Origin: Nitrospirillum amazonense
GTDB taxonomy: Bacteria; Pseudomonadota; Alphaproteobacteria; Azospirillales; Azospirillaceae
NCBI RefSeq assembly: GCF_007828035.1
Contig: NZ_VITV01000004.1
Span: 716,172 to 780,171 of the forward strand
Length of the DNA: 64,000 nucleotides
Direction: 5' to 3'
The notes under the pieces were generated by a model. That model saw nothing but the letters and a program-made list of their open reading frames with translations, was not told where the DNA came from and searched no databases. Shown here piece after piece: positions 53,978-64,000 of this stretch. Position numbers and translations under genes: made by a program. The number at the start of each line of letters is the position of its first letter. The stretch's first letter is position 1.

Positions 53978-55294
53978 ATGAAGGTTTGGGGACAGGGCAT
54001 GGGGGCGGCGTTAGCCGTGGGTATTTTGGGCGCGGCGCTGGGGGCCTGCTTGGTCCCGGTGGCGGCGCACGCCGCGGCGTTCGACCCGGTGGCGGCGACG
54101 CAGGCTTATCTGGACACGGTGCCTGCCGACGCGCGGGCCAAGTCGAACGCCTATTTCGAGGGCGGTTATTGGCTGCAGCTGTGGCGCTTCCTGGTGTCGC
54201 TGGCGGTGGCGGCCATATTCCTGGCCGGCGGCCTGGCGCGGCGCCTGCGGGACCGGCTGGCCGGCCTGGGCCGCTTCGCCACGCCGGTGTTCTTCATCGC
54301 CTACACCGTCATCGACTATGTCCTCAGCCTGCCCTATGTCGCGTATGCCGACTGGTACCGTGAACGGCAATACGGCCTGATGAACCAGACCTTTGGCGAC
54401 TGGTTCGGCGACCAGATGATCCAGCTGGCCATTTCCAGCCTGATCGGCGCCCTGGTCGTCTGGGTGTTGTATGCCATCGTCCGTCGTCTGGGCCGAAGCT
54501 GGTGGGTGTGGGCCAGCGCCTTCGGCGTGGTGGTGCTGGTTCTCATGATCGTGGTGACGCCGGTCTTCGTGGCGCCGCTGTTCAATAAATACGAACCGAT
54601 GAAGCCGGGCCCGGTGCGCGAGGCCCTGCTGTCCATGGCGCGGTCCAATGAGGTACCCGCCACCGACGTCTATGAGTTCAATGCCTCACGTCAGTCCAAC
54701 AAGATCAGCGCCAATGTCAGCGGCCTGTTCGGCACCACCCGCATCTCCCTGACCGACACGCTGCTGCAGCGCTGCACCCTGGCGGAGATCAAGGCGGTGA
54801 TGGGGCACGAGATGGGGCATTACGTCCTGAATCACGTCTTTGTCCTTCTGCTCTACCTCTCCCTCCTGGTCTGCTTCGGCTATCTGTTCGTGGACCGTGT
54901 CTTCGGCCGTCTGACGCGTGGCGGACGCTGGGGCGTCACCGGCTTAGGCGACGTGGCGGGCCTGCCCCTGGTCGTCATCCTGTTCACCGCCTATTTCTTC
55001 GTGCTGACGCCCGTGCTCAACACCATCATCCGCACGCAGGAAGCGGAGGCCGACGCCTTCGGCCTGAACCTGTCGCGCGAGCCGGACGGCTTCGCCACCG
55101 TGGCGCTGAAGCTGGCCGAATATCGCAAGCTGCAGCCGGGCGCGTGGGAGGAGATCGTGTTCTACGACCATCCCTCGGGCTACAACCGCATCCTGCGCGC
55201 CATGCGCTGGAAGGCGGAGAACCTGCCAGCGGCGGAAGCTCCGGCACCCGCCGAACCCGCGCCCGGTCATGCCCCGGCGGAGCCCAAGCCGTGA
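53978..55294 (+). CDS. M48-family metalloprotease (Ste24/CAAX-protease-like)
   Basis: Integral-membrane zinc protease of 438 residues. A hydrophobic N-terminal segment (ALAVGILGAALGACLVPVAAHAAA) is either a signal or first TM; four to six further TMs follow (FLVSLAVAAIFLAGGLA; FFIAYTVIDYVLSL; LIGALVVWVLYAIV; GVVVLVLMIVVTPVFVAPL; FVLLLYLSLLVCFGYLF). The zinc motif HEMGHYVLNH (about 277) and the later glutamate in EAEADAFGLNLSREPDGFATVALKLAEYR define the active site. The C-terminus is Ala/Pro-rich. It likely degrades or trims membrane proteins. Its stop overlaps the start of the next gene (GTGA). Confidence 0.9.
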   Translation: MKVWGQGMGAALAVGILGAALGACLVPVAAHAAAFDPVAATQAYLDTVPADARAKSNAYFEGGYWLQLWRFLVSLAVAAIFLAGGLARRLRDRLAGLGRFATPVFFIAYTVIDYVLSLPYVAYADWYRERQYGLMNQTFGDWFGDQMIQLAISSLIGALVVWVLYAIVRRLGRSWWVWASAFGVVVLVLMIVVTPVFVAPLFNKYEPMKPGPVREALLSMARSNEVPATDVYEFNASRQSNKISANVSGLFGTTRISLTDTLLQRCTLAEIKAVMGHEMGHYVLNHVFVLLLYLSLLVCFGYLFVDRVFGRLTRGGRWGVTGLGDVAGLPLVVILFTAYFFVLTPVLNTIIRTQEAEADAFGLNLSREPDGFATVALKLAEYRKLQPGAWEEIVFYDHPSGYNRILRAMRWKAENLPAAEAPAPAEPAPGHAPAEPKP

Positions 55295-55674
55295 CCGACG
55301 CCTCTTCGCTCCCGGACTCCCCCTTGGCCGATCTGCTGGCCCATGCCCTGACGTATCCCGAGGCGTGGGAGGATTACCCCTGGGGGGAGACGGTGGTGAA
55401 GGTGCGGCAGAAGATCTTCGTCTTCCTGGGCCGGGACGGGGCGGCCGGCTGCCACGTGACGGTGAAGCTGCCTCGCTCCGGCCCCTTCGCGCTGGACATG
55501 GCCAACTGCGCGCCCACGGGGTATGGCCTGGGGCGCGTGGGTTGGATCACCGCCACATTCGGCGTGGGCGAGGACGTGCCGCTGGATCTGCTGCGGGCCT
55601 GGATCAAGGAAAGCTACCAGGCCGTGGCGCCCAAGAAGCTGGCGGCGCGGCTTGATGCCCAGGCTTCAGGCTGA
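55291..55674 (+). CDS. MmcQ/YjbR family protein
   Basis: A 127-residue protein with a CyaY-like fold and a double-wing DNA-binding arrangement reported for family members. It contains LTYPEAWEDYPWGETVVKVRQKIFVFLGRDGAAGCHVTVKLP, GYGLGRVGWITATFGVGEDVPLDLLRAWIKESYQAVAPKKL. GTG at 55291 overlaps the M48 stop, so it is translationally coupled. Its 3' end overlaps that of the convergent LysR gene by nine bases. DNA binding and function are not proven. Confidence 0.85.
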   Translation: MTDASSLPDSPLADLLAHALTYPEAWEDYPWGETVVKVRQKIFVFLGRDGAAGCHVTVKLPRSGPFALDMANCAPTGYGLGRVGWITATFGVGEDVPLDLLRAWIKESYQAVAPKKLAARLDAQASG

Positions 55675-56559
55675 CTGCTGGCCCTCCAGCAGCGCGCGGC
55701 GGGCGACCAGACCCTGGCCGACGACGTCGAAGAAGGCGCGGACGCGCGCCGTGTTGCGCAGATCGCGATGCGTGATCAGCCACAGCTCGCGCGTCAACGC
55801 ACCCTCGGGACCGGCAACGCGCACCAGGTCCGCTTCCGGATCGCCCAGGTAACAGGGCAGAAGGGCCAGCCCAATCCCGGCCTTCACCGCCATCATTTGA
55901 TTGATGAGGCTGCTGGAGCGATAGACGATGGCGGCCCCCGGCACCATGTCGGTGAGCCAGGTCGCGGCGGCGGCGGTGGCGGCGGTGTCCCAGCCGATGA
56001 AGCTGTGTCCCGCAAACCCCGGCGCCACGGGGGCGGGCTTGCCGGCCAGATAGGCCGGACTGGCATACAAGGCCCAGGCGGTGTCCGCGAGGCGCCGGCC
56101 GAACAGATCGCCTTCGGCGGGCCGCGTGGCACGGATGGCGATGTCCGCTTCCCGCCGCAGCAGGTCCAGCTGCCGGTTGTCGACCAACAGTTCGATCGAA
56201 ATCCCATCGTGCCGGGCGCGGAATTCGACCAGCAGGTCGTTCAGCAGCCGGTAGGCCAGGCTTTCCGAGCAGGTGATCCTGAGGTTTCCGGACAGGCGGG
56301 CATCCCGCCCGGTGATGTCCCGGTCCAGCGCCAGGGCCTCCTCCTCCATGCGTTCGGCCGCCAGCAGCATGCGCTCCCCCGCGTCCGTCGGGCGGTAGGT
56401 GCCGGCGTTGCGCTCGAACAACTGGACCTGGAACGTTGCCTCAAGGGCGTTCAGCCAGCGAAAGATGGTCGAATGATCGTGCCCCAGCGTCTTGGCGGCG
56501 CCTTTCAGCGATCCCGTCCTGCTGATCGCCAGGATCAACCGGAAGCTGTTCCAGTCCAT
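55666..56559 (-). CDS. LysR-family transcriptional regulator
   Basis: The 297-residue protein has the standard winged helix (MDWNSFRLILAISRTGSLKGAAKTLGHDHSTIFRWLNALEATFQVQLFERNAGTYRPTDAGERML) and a periplasmic-binding-protein-like effector domain (SGNLRITCSESLAYRLLNDLLVEFRARHDGISIELLVDNRQLDLLRREADIAIRATRPAEGDLFGRRLADTAWALYASPAYL). ATG 56559 begins the conserved helix; a longer frame is not used. It is divergent from the maleylacetoacetate-isomerase-like gene, its most likely target. Confidence 0.93.
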   Translation of the reverse strand: MDWNSFRLILAISRTGSLKGAAKTLGHDHSTIFRWLNALEATFQVQLFERNAGTYRPTDAGERMLLAAERMEEEALALDRDITGRDARLSGNLRITCSESLAYRLLNDLLVEFRARHDGISIELLVDNRQLDLLRREADIAIRATRPAEGDLFGRRLADTAWALYASPAYLAGKPAPVAPGFAGHSFIGWDTAATAAAATWLTDMVPGAAIVYRSSSLINQMMAVKAGIGLALLPCYLGDPEADLVRVAGPEGALTRELWLITHRDLRNTARVRAFFDVVGQGLVARRALLEGQQSA

Positions 56560-56767
56560 GGGGCTTGTCCCTGTGCAAGATTGTCCGCCAAAACCCCCGC
56601 GTCTTTGCGTGGGTGCAAAATAAGGCGCCTGTGACGGCCCTGGCAACGCCGCCGGATTTGCGTCGGCGCAAGCGGGCCTTGCCAAAGGCCAAGCCGGCTT
56701 GGCGCCGGCGAAAGCCTATGGTGCCCGCCGTTGACCTGAGCTGCTGATCTGAAGGGACCCATGCCCC

Positions 56768-57406
56768 ATGTTCAAGATGTACGGCTTCTGGCGTTCGGCC
56801 GCCGCCTTCCGTGTGCGTGCGGCGCTGAACCTCAAGGGCCTGGCGGTCGAGGAGACGATGATCGATCTCGACGCCGGGGAGCAGAACGCGCCGGCCTTCC
56901 TGGCCGTCAACCCGGCGGCGGCAGTGCCCGCGCTGTTCGTGGATGGCGGGCCGCCGTTGACCCAATCGCTGGCGATCCTGGAATATCTGGAGGAGCTGTA
57001 TCCCGACCCGCCGCTGCTGCCCGCCGGCGCGCGCGACAGGGCCCGGGTCCGGGCGCTTGCGCTCAGCTTCGCGGCCGACCATCACCCCTTGATCGTGCCG
57101 CGGGTGCGGCGCCATCTGGCCGCCGCCTTCGGTGTGGGTCACACCGATTGGGTGCGGCACTGGTTTCGCGAGGGGCTGGCACAAGGGGAGGCCCGTCTGG
57201 CCGGTGATCCCGCCGTTGGCCGCTTCTGCCATGGCGACAGCCCCACGATCGCGGACCTGTGTCTCATGAGCCACGTGACGGGTGCCCAGGGGTTCCAGGT
57301 CTTCTCGGTGGACTATCCGACCATCGACCGGATTTTCAACGCCTGCATGGAGATCGACGCGTTCGCCAGGGCGGCGCCGCTGCGCCAGCCCGGGGCGCCG
57401 CGCTAG
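56768..57406 (+). CDS. maiA: Glutathione S-transferase, zeta class / maleylacetoacetate isomerase-like
   Basis: A 212-residue GST-fold protein. The N-terminal segment MYGFWRSAAAFRVRAALNLKGLAVEE corresponds to the zeta-class signature (SSxSxRVRIALxLKG), with a single serine kept; VNPAAAVPALFVDGGPPLTQSLAILEYLEELYPDPPLLP supplies the glutathione site and SPTIADLCLM the C-terminal domain. Zeta GSTs isomerise maleylacetoacetate in tyrosine breakdown, which would complement hppD/phhA, but it is about 27 kb away and the signature is incomplete, so another GST role is possible. Its stop overlaps the convergent MOSC gene by four bases. Confidence 0.75.
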   Translation: MFKMYGFWRSAAAFRVRAALNLKGLAVEETMIDLDAGEQNAPAFLAVNPAAAVPALFVDGGPPLTQSLAILEYLEELYPDPPLLPAGARDRARVRALALSFAADHHPLIVPRVRRHLAAAFGVGHTDWVRHWFREGLAQGEARLAGDPAVGRFCHGDSPTIADLCLMSHVTGAQGFQVFSVDYPTIDRIFNACMEIDAFARAAPLRQPGAPR

Positions 57407-58170
57407 GCCTCAACCACCGTGACGGTGTCGCCCGGCCGTACCGTCCCGCCCTCGATGACGCGGGCGTAGACGCCGCAATTGACGTGGCCGTAGCCGTTCA
57501 TCAGGGATTTCAGCACGGGCATGTCGCGCTCGCCCGTCACCGGGTTGACCTCGGTGGCGGCGCAGCGGCGGATGTTCTTGAACACCTCCAACAGGGTTTC
57601 GCCCACGCGCAGGCGCTTGCCCACCCACTGCGCCTCCGCCCAGGGGGCGAGGTCCGAGAGCAGCAGGTTGCCGCGGAAGCGGCGCGGATCCACCGGCGCC
57701 TGGGTCACCCGCTCCAGATCTTTGCAACTGGCGAGGTTGATCAGCGACACCGCCTTTTCCTCGATGTCGCTGAACATGTGGCCTGGCGCCTCGATCACTT
57801 TGTAGGGCGGCGGCACGGCCGCGTCTTTCATATAGGCGGCCAAGAATTGCTCAATCAGCAGGCGGCCGGTGGGGGTGTCGATGCGCCCCTTGGCCACCTG
57901 CCTGCCGTTGCGCAGCAGCACCAGCGTGCAGCTGGCGGCGTCGTAGCGCGCGTCCAGCGTGGCCAGCCGCTCATCCCGCATCAGGGCCAGGAAGTTGCTC
58001 TTGGGCCGCCAAGCGGGGCTGACCACGTCGAAGGTGGTGGCGCCGTGGGTGATGGCGAAGCGCCGGTCCTGCGGCATGCCTTGGCCGGGCGTCAGCGTCA
58101 CCGCCTCCAGGGTCTGGGCGGACAACCCCTTGACGGGGAAATAATGCAGGATGGAAACGGTCGTCGTCAT
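57403..58170 (-). CDS. MOSC-domain protein
   Basis: A 255-residue protein with an N-terminal MOSC beta-barrel (SILHYFPVKGLSAQTLEAVTLTPGQGMPQDRRFAITHG) and the MOSC domain (EKAVSLINLASCKDLERV; DPRRFRGNLLLSDLAPWAEAQWVGKRLRVGETLLEVFKNIRRCAATEVNPVTGERD). The conserved cysteine in RRCAAT and the Phe-Arg-Gly-Asn stretch match the molybdenum-cofactor-binding mARC/YcbX type, which reduce N-hydroxylated compounds. No ferredoxin domain is fused. The physiological substrate is unknown. Confidence 0.88.
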   Translation of the reverse strand: MTTTVSILHYFPVKGLSAQTLEAVTLTPGQGMPQDRRFAITHGATTFDVVSPAWRPKSNFLALMRDERLATLDARYDAASCTLVLLRNGRQVAKGRIDTPTGRLLIEQFLAAYMKDAAVPPPYKVIEAPGHMFSDIEEKAVSLINLASCKDLERVTQAPVDPRRFRGNLLLSDLAPWAEAQWVGKRLRVGETLLEVFKNIRRCAATEVNPVTGERDMPVLKSLMNGYGHVNCGVYARVIEGGTVRPGDTVTVVEA

Positions 58171-58237
58171 GGGGCCAGTCTAAGGGATCGCCCCCGCCGC
58201 TTGTCAACGAACGGTCGGGGACAAGTTGACGACAATT

Positions 58238-58269
58238 AGATGTAGGGATGGGGAGATGTAGGGATGGGG
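58238..58269 (+). repeat. Tandem 16-bp duplication upstream of clpB
   Basis: agatgtagggatgggg occurs twice in direct succession (58238-58253 and 58254-58269), just upstream of the heat-shock promoter of clpB. Confidence 0.9.
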
Positions 58270-58280
58270 GCGGGATCGGG

Positions 58281-58309
58281 CTTGCGGCTTGCGGGATCAG
58301 GCCCCATAT
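58281..58309 (+). promoter_or_regulatory. Sigma-32-type heat-shock promoter of clpB
   Basis: CTTGCGG (58281-58287), 14-base spacer, CCCCATAT (58302-58309), about 95 bases before the clpB start. The -10 is a perfect match to the RpoH consensus CCCCATNT and the layout equals the htpG promoter in this window. Confidence 0.8.
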
Positions 58310-58404
58310 CGCTGGTGCATCCTTCGGATCGCACAATTGTCGTGGATCATGGCTGGAACGGGCTGCCTGGCGGACGCTCCGGTCGACACTAGGAGCTTTT
58401 TGCG

Positions 58405-61047
<2,643 letters not shown>

Positions 61048-61065
61048 ACGGCACTGTTCTGATAC

Positions 61066-61096
61066 CAGCGGCACGAGACGGGGGCTTGTGCCGCTG
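61066..61096. repeat. Hairpin at the edge of repeat copy B, after clpB
   Basis: CAGCGGCAC (61066-61074) pairs with GTGCCGCTG (61088-61096) across a 13-base loop. It overlaps the end of copy B, as the hairpin at 21252-21277 abuts copy A. It may also serve as a clpB terminator, though no T-run follows. Confidence 0.6.
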
Positions 61097-61202
61097 TAGC
61101 CCGCGACTGCGGGCGCCGGGGATTTCTGGGGAGCCGAAGGCGGACTGGAAATCGAGGATAAGCCAAGCGGCCGGCCGGATGGCCGCGCCTGGCGCCTGAG
61201 GG
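61088..61202 (-). repeat. Interspersed ~110-bp repeat, copy B (inverted)
   Basis: Read on the minus strand it begins CCCTCAGGCGCC at 61202 and ends GTCGCGGGCTACAGCGGCAC at 61088. It aligns with 21148-21257 with scattered substitutions and one short length difference. It lies 40 bases after the clpB stop. Confidence 0.85.
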
Positions 61203-61254
61203 GGCATGTGGGCGGTCACGATCAAATGCCACACGTATGAACGCTGACAGGCGA

Positions 61255-61282
61255 AGGGCCGGTCCCCCGGGGGACCGGCCCT
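61255..61282. terminator. Palindromic hairpin between clpB and the M23 peptidase gene
   Basis: AGGGCCGGTCCCCC (61255-61268) and GGGGGACCGGCCCT (61269-61282) form a perfect 14-bp inverted repeat between convergent genes. Plus-strand flank GAACTTTGTG, no clear T-run; likely a shared terminator. Confidence 0.65.
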
Positions 61283-61309
61283 GAACTTTGTGGGCCGGGG
61301 CTTTTATGC

Positions 61310-62737
61310 TCAGTGCCGCTTCACGGCGGCCTGGACCACGTGACCTGTGCCGGGCTTGACGGCGACCAGGGTGCTGCCGTTGCCGCCCTGCAGATCGCGG
61401 AAGGCCTCCTGGTCCTCGGCGACGATGGCTTGGAACTGCTTCAGATCCTTCCCGTCCAGCTTGCGGCCGGCTTCGATCTTGGCCTCCTTGCTGTCGGGAT
61501 TGATCTGCTGGTTGCCGCGCAGCACTTCGAAATGCAGGTGCGGGCCGGTGGCCCGGCCGGTGGCGCCGACATAGCCGATGACGTCGCCCTGGGCCACGCG
61601 CATGCCGGCGCGCAAGTTCTTGGCGATACGGCTCATGTGGCCGTAGGCGGTTTCCATCTGGTTGCCGTGGCGCAGCTTGACGTAGTTGCCATAGCTGCTG
61701 AAGGGACCCGCCTGCTCCACCACGCCATCGCCGGCGGCATAGATGGGGGTGCCCACGGGGGCGCCGAAGTCCTTGCCCTTGTGCATCTTGCTGTAGCCCA
61801 GCACCGGGTGCATGCGCATCCCATAGCCGGAGGTGACGCGGGCGCCGTCGATGGGGGTGCGCAGGATGGCGCGGCGGATGCTCTCGCCCAGGGCGTTGTA
61901 ATAGTCGGGCGTGCTGCCGGACGCCTGGTAGCGGTAGATGGCCTTTTCCTTGCCCGACAGGGTCAGCGAGGCGAACTGGATGTCGCCGTCGCGGGCGGGC
62001 TGGCCGTCCTCGGTATAGTAACGCTCGAATAGGATTTCAAAGGTGTCGCCCGGCTGCAGGTCGCGCTGGAAGTCGACATCGTAGGCGTAGCGCTTGATGA
62101 AGGCGTCCAGCACGGGGTAGGGCACGCCGGCGGCACTGGCCGCCTCCGACAGGCTGCTGGTGATGCGGCCGCGGGCGGCCATCAGCTTCTTCTCCAGCGG
62201 CTTGTCCACCTGGCGGGCCTGATAGCGGCCGCCATTGAAGGCGACCGACACGGCGCGCTCGGCGGCCGGCTGGAATTCCAGGCCGATGAACTTGTCACCC
62301 TCGCTGTGGTCGAACAGCACGGTGATGCCCTGGCCGGCCTTCATGCGGCGCACGTCATAGACGCCGCTCAGCGCGCTGACGGCGTTCTGGGCGCTGTCGG
62401 CCGGCACGCCGCCGTCCATCAGCACCTGCATCAGGGTGTCGCCCCGGCCGACATTGACGTGGCGACGCTCCACCGGGTCGACCGACAGGGGCTTGCCAGC
62501 CTGCGGCGCCGGATCGGCGGCGGCAACCGCAGTCTGCTGCGGCACCTGCTGGTCCTTGGGCGCCGCAGCGGCGGCGGCGGCCAGGTCGGGATCCACGTCA
62601 GACGGCGGGGCGGGGGGCAGCGCCTGGGGGGCGACGGCCACGCTGCCCGTGTCGTCCAGGGACGCCAGGGAGACGACGCCGCCCAGGGTCAGGGCGACGG
62701 CCGATGTCACGGCGATGCGCTTCAGCAAGGCCCCCAC
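61310..62737 (-). CDS. M23-family murein metallopeptidase
   Basis: A 475-residue envelope peptidase. The N-terminus has a single hydrophobic anchor or signal (IAVTSAVALTLGGVVSLASL), a Pro/Ala-rich linker, a LysM/OapA-like segment (VNVGRGDTLMQVLMDGGVPADSAQNAVSALSGVYDVRRMKAGQGITVLF), and the LytM/M23 zinc domain with RMHPVLGYSKMHKGKDFGAPVGTPIYAAGDG (about 310) and GRATGPHLHFEVLRGNQQINP (about 395). The zinc ligands His and Asp of HxxxD and HLH are all present, so an active endopeptidase is expected. Start is GTG at 62737, with GGGGGA immediately before it; the start is not certain. Confidence 0.9.
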   Translation of the reverse strand: MGALLKRIAVTSAVALTLGGVVSLASLDDTGSVAVAPQALPPAPPSDVDPDLAAAAAAAPKDQQVPQQTAVAAADPAPQAGKPLSVDPVERRHVNVGRGDTLMQVLMDGGVPADSAQNAVSALSGVYDVRRMKAGQGITVLFDHSEGDKFIGLEFQPAAERAVSVAFNGGRYQARQVDKPLEKKLMAARGRITSSLSEAASAAGVPYPVLDAFIKRYAYDVDFQRDLQPGDTFEILFERYYTEDGQPARDGDIQFASLTLSGKEKAIYRYQASGSTPDYYNALGESIRRAILRTPIDGARVTSGYGMRMHPVLGYSKMHKGKDFGAPVGTPIYAAGDGVVEQAGPFSSYGNYVKLRHGNQMETAYGHMSRIAKNLRAGMRVAQGDVIGYVGATGRATGPHLHFEVLRGNQQINPDSKEAKIEAGRKLDGKDLKQFQAIVAEDQEAFRDLQGGNGSTLVAVKPGTGHVVQAAVKRH

Positions 62738-63420
62738 TCCCCCAAATCAAACCGCATCGTCAAAACCCTCAACCTCAAAGGCTACATGGGCCCCATCGGG
62801 CGCTGTTTCCCGGGCACCTGCTTCCAGGGCGCGGGCACGGTGTCGACGGGCCGCCCGGTTGAACGGCCTTGGCCGTGGTGCCGACGCACCACGAAAATCC
62901 TCATCAACCGGTCCCGCCCTTGCGTGACGGGGCCGATGTCGAGGGAGAGGAACTGACGACTGGAAACGCCGAAATCCGGTTCATTGCCCGGGGATCCGGC
63001 AGGTCGTAACGCCCCAGCTTCTTCTCGTCCGATGGGCCTAGGTTCACCTGCCAAAAGGCGCGGAAAGCCTGGCCACCGGTTAGGCCAATCCTCGCGTGAC
63101 GCGATTGCCACTGTCAACGGGAACATCCTACGTACGACACGTTAATAGGACTTGAAAGACGATGGCGTTTGAGTCCGTCCCTGCGGGGGCAGGCTGGGTA
63201 CCGCCGACGGGCCGCCTCCTATCCGGCGGTGGTGGCGAAATTGGGGCAAGGTGGCGGCGCCCCGTCTCCACTGCAGGCCTGGGGTGGTTAAAGCGCCTGA
63301 CAGACATCCTGTCTACGCGCGCGCACGAGCATATATAGGGGATGTACGGCGGCAACGGTGGTGCCTCCGGCGGGGTGGTCTTGGTTCGGTAAAAATCGTC
63401 ATGTGACTGCAAAATTCCTG

Positions 63421-63450
63421 TAGACAGGGCGTGGGTGAGGTCACTATAAC
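63421..63450 (+). promoter_or_regulatory. Candidate rRNA operon promoter
   Basis: TAGACA (63421-63426) and TATAAC (63445-63450) are separated by 18 bases and lie about 460 bases before the mature 16S start; CACTATAACC is typical of strong alphaproteobacterial -10 regions. Other promoters may lie upstream. Confidence 0.5.
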
Positions 63451-63789
63451 CCCGTTCACCGACGCGGCGGGCGACAACGAACGGCGCGACGGCGAAGCGA
63501 TCCCTGAGTTCTGGCGGTGACGCTGGTGGATGATGGGGTTGCGGACCAGGCGGTAAGCCCTAGCGATGGGGTCGCGGGTCGATACGGAATTTGCCCTTCC
63601 TGTCCGGGTTTGGGTTGGTCCTTACGGGGATCGGCCAGGGACGGGGTTGTGGTTGTCGGCGCTATTTGCGTTTGGGCCACGGGTTCTTGAACAAGTGAAC
63701 GTCTTGAGAAGGGATGCGCAGACGGCGGTTCCGATGCTGGGTCCAGTACGGGCACACAATGGAAACGATCGAAGCGCATCTTAAGAACA

Positions 63790-63801
63790 TGCTCTGAAAA
63801 T
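63790..63801 (+). promoter_or_regulatory. boxA-like rRNA antitermination element
   Basis: TGCTCTGAAAAT resembles boxA (TGCTCTTTGAAAA in alphaproteobacteria) and lies in the leader about 112 bases before 16S. It would recruit the Nus antitermination complex. Confidence 0.55.
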
Positions 63802-63912
63802 GTCCCTTCAGCGATGAGGGGAACAGGAACGGACTTGGGTTTGAGGTGCCGACTGAGGTTGGTTTCCGTCGAGGTTCTTGTTTGCCGGCAACGGCGAACG
63901 GGATACCGCATT

Positions 63913-64000
63913 GAACCTGAGAGTTTGATCCTGGCTCAGAACGAACGCTGGCGGCATGCCTAACACATGCAAGTCGAACGAAGGCTTCGGCCTTAGTGGC
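63913..64000 (+). rRNA. rrs: 16S ribosomal RNA (5' end, continues beyond window)
   Basis: AGAGTTTGATCCTGGCTCAG at 63920 is the universal 16S start (E. coli position 8), so the mature end is near 63913. The following ACGAACGCTGGCGGCATGCC and AACACATGCAAGTCGAACGA with helix GAAGGCTTCGGCCTT are alphaproteobacterial and fit Azospirillum-like Rhodospirillales. Only about 88 of some 1490 bases are in the window. Confidence 0.98.

Larger units (their letters stand above)
62738..63912. other. 1.17-kb leader/promoter region upstream of the rRNA operon
   Basis: Contains the upstream region of the minus-strand M23 gene and the plus-strand rRNA promoter and leader. No convincing protein gene is seen; open frames of 72-151 codons here lack ribosome binding sites and recognisable motifs. 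AGACA-tcc-TGTCT at 63302-63314 is a small inverted repeat followed by TATATA at 63332. A core promoter and a boxA-like element are listed separately. Confidence 0.6.

Noticed and set aside
62782..63126. 114-codon minus-strand open frame upstream of the rRNA operon
   Set aside because: No ribosome binding site, no recognisable domain, composition like the other GC-driven frames; treated as leader DNA.
63456..63911. 151-codon minus-strand open frame abutting 16S
   Set aside because: Runs antisense through the rRNA leader, boxA-like element and core promoter region; no coding support.

Overview
The window is a GC-rich chromosomal segment of an alphaproteobacterium, most likely Rhodospirillales of the Azospirillum type. 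This rests on the first 88 bases of a 16S rRNA gene at the right edge, the gene repertoire (4-hydroxyphenylpyruvate dioxygenase, phenylalanine hydroxylase, SUV3-type helicase followed by an S4-domain gene, secA/parvulin/argJ/mutT cluster) and the codon use. The genus is an inference. No phage, transposase, CRISPR array or classic defence locus was found; nearly all of it is core genome.

Layout. 0-7 kb: end of motA, a TPP-riboswitch-controlled thiOSGE operon, polA on the other strand and tRNA-Arg(CCG). 7-15 kb: small membrane and YbjQ proteins, an exported M1 aminopeptidase, a 765-bp AT-richer gap, a chemoreceptor with a 5x15-bp coding repeat, greB and two small minus-strand genes. 15-24 kb: secA divergent from a parvulin gene, then argJ, mutT and a large amidohydrolase. 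24-30 kb: methyltransferase divergent from comF-grxC-nitrilase, then the phenylalanine/tyrosine module (hppD, an Lrp-type regulator, phhA). 30-34 kb: an unusual 1157-residue GlmS-like protein apparently co-transcribed with a short-chain dehydrogenase that lacks the catalytic lysine. 34-42 kb: arsC-like gene, two divergent orphan sensor kinases, an unknown helical protein, dctA and an exported unknown. 42-50 kb: two cell-wall genes (DUF882, L,D-transpeptidase), htpG, pcm-like, two poorly known minus-strand genes. 50-64 kb: SUV3-like helicase, S4 protein, M48 protease, MmcQ/YjbR protein, LysR regulator divergent from a maleylacetoacetate-isomerase-like gene, a MOSC protein, clpB, an M23 peptidase, a 1.17-kb leader region and the start of 16S rRNA.

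How parts work together. Protein quality control and export are well represented (secA, parvulin, M48 protease, htpG, clpB). htpG and clpB carry nearly identical sigma-32-type promoters (CTTGCG[T/G]-N14-CC[T/C]CATAT), so they probably share RpoH control. phhA and hppD give Phe to Tyr, and, after transamination, homogentisate; the Lrp-type gene between them has a perfect inverted repeat just upstream.

Most noteworthy non-standard items: a ~110-bp element present twice (21148-21257 and inverted at 61088-61202), each copy lying after a plus-strand gene and abutting a hairpin; the giant GlmS-like/SDR pair; the PSISA coding repeat; an argJ terminator that contains the argJ stop codon in its loop; and a perfect 20-bp palindrome upstream of the L,D-transpeptidase gene.
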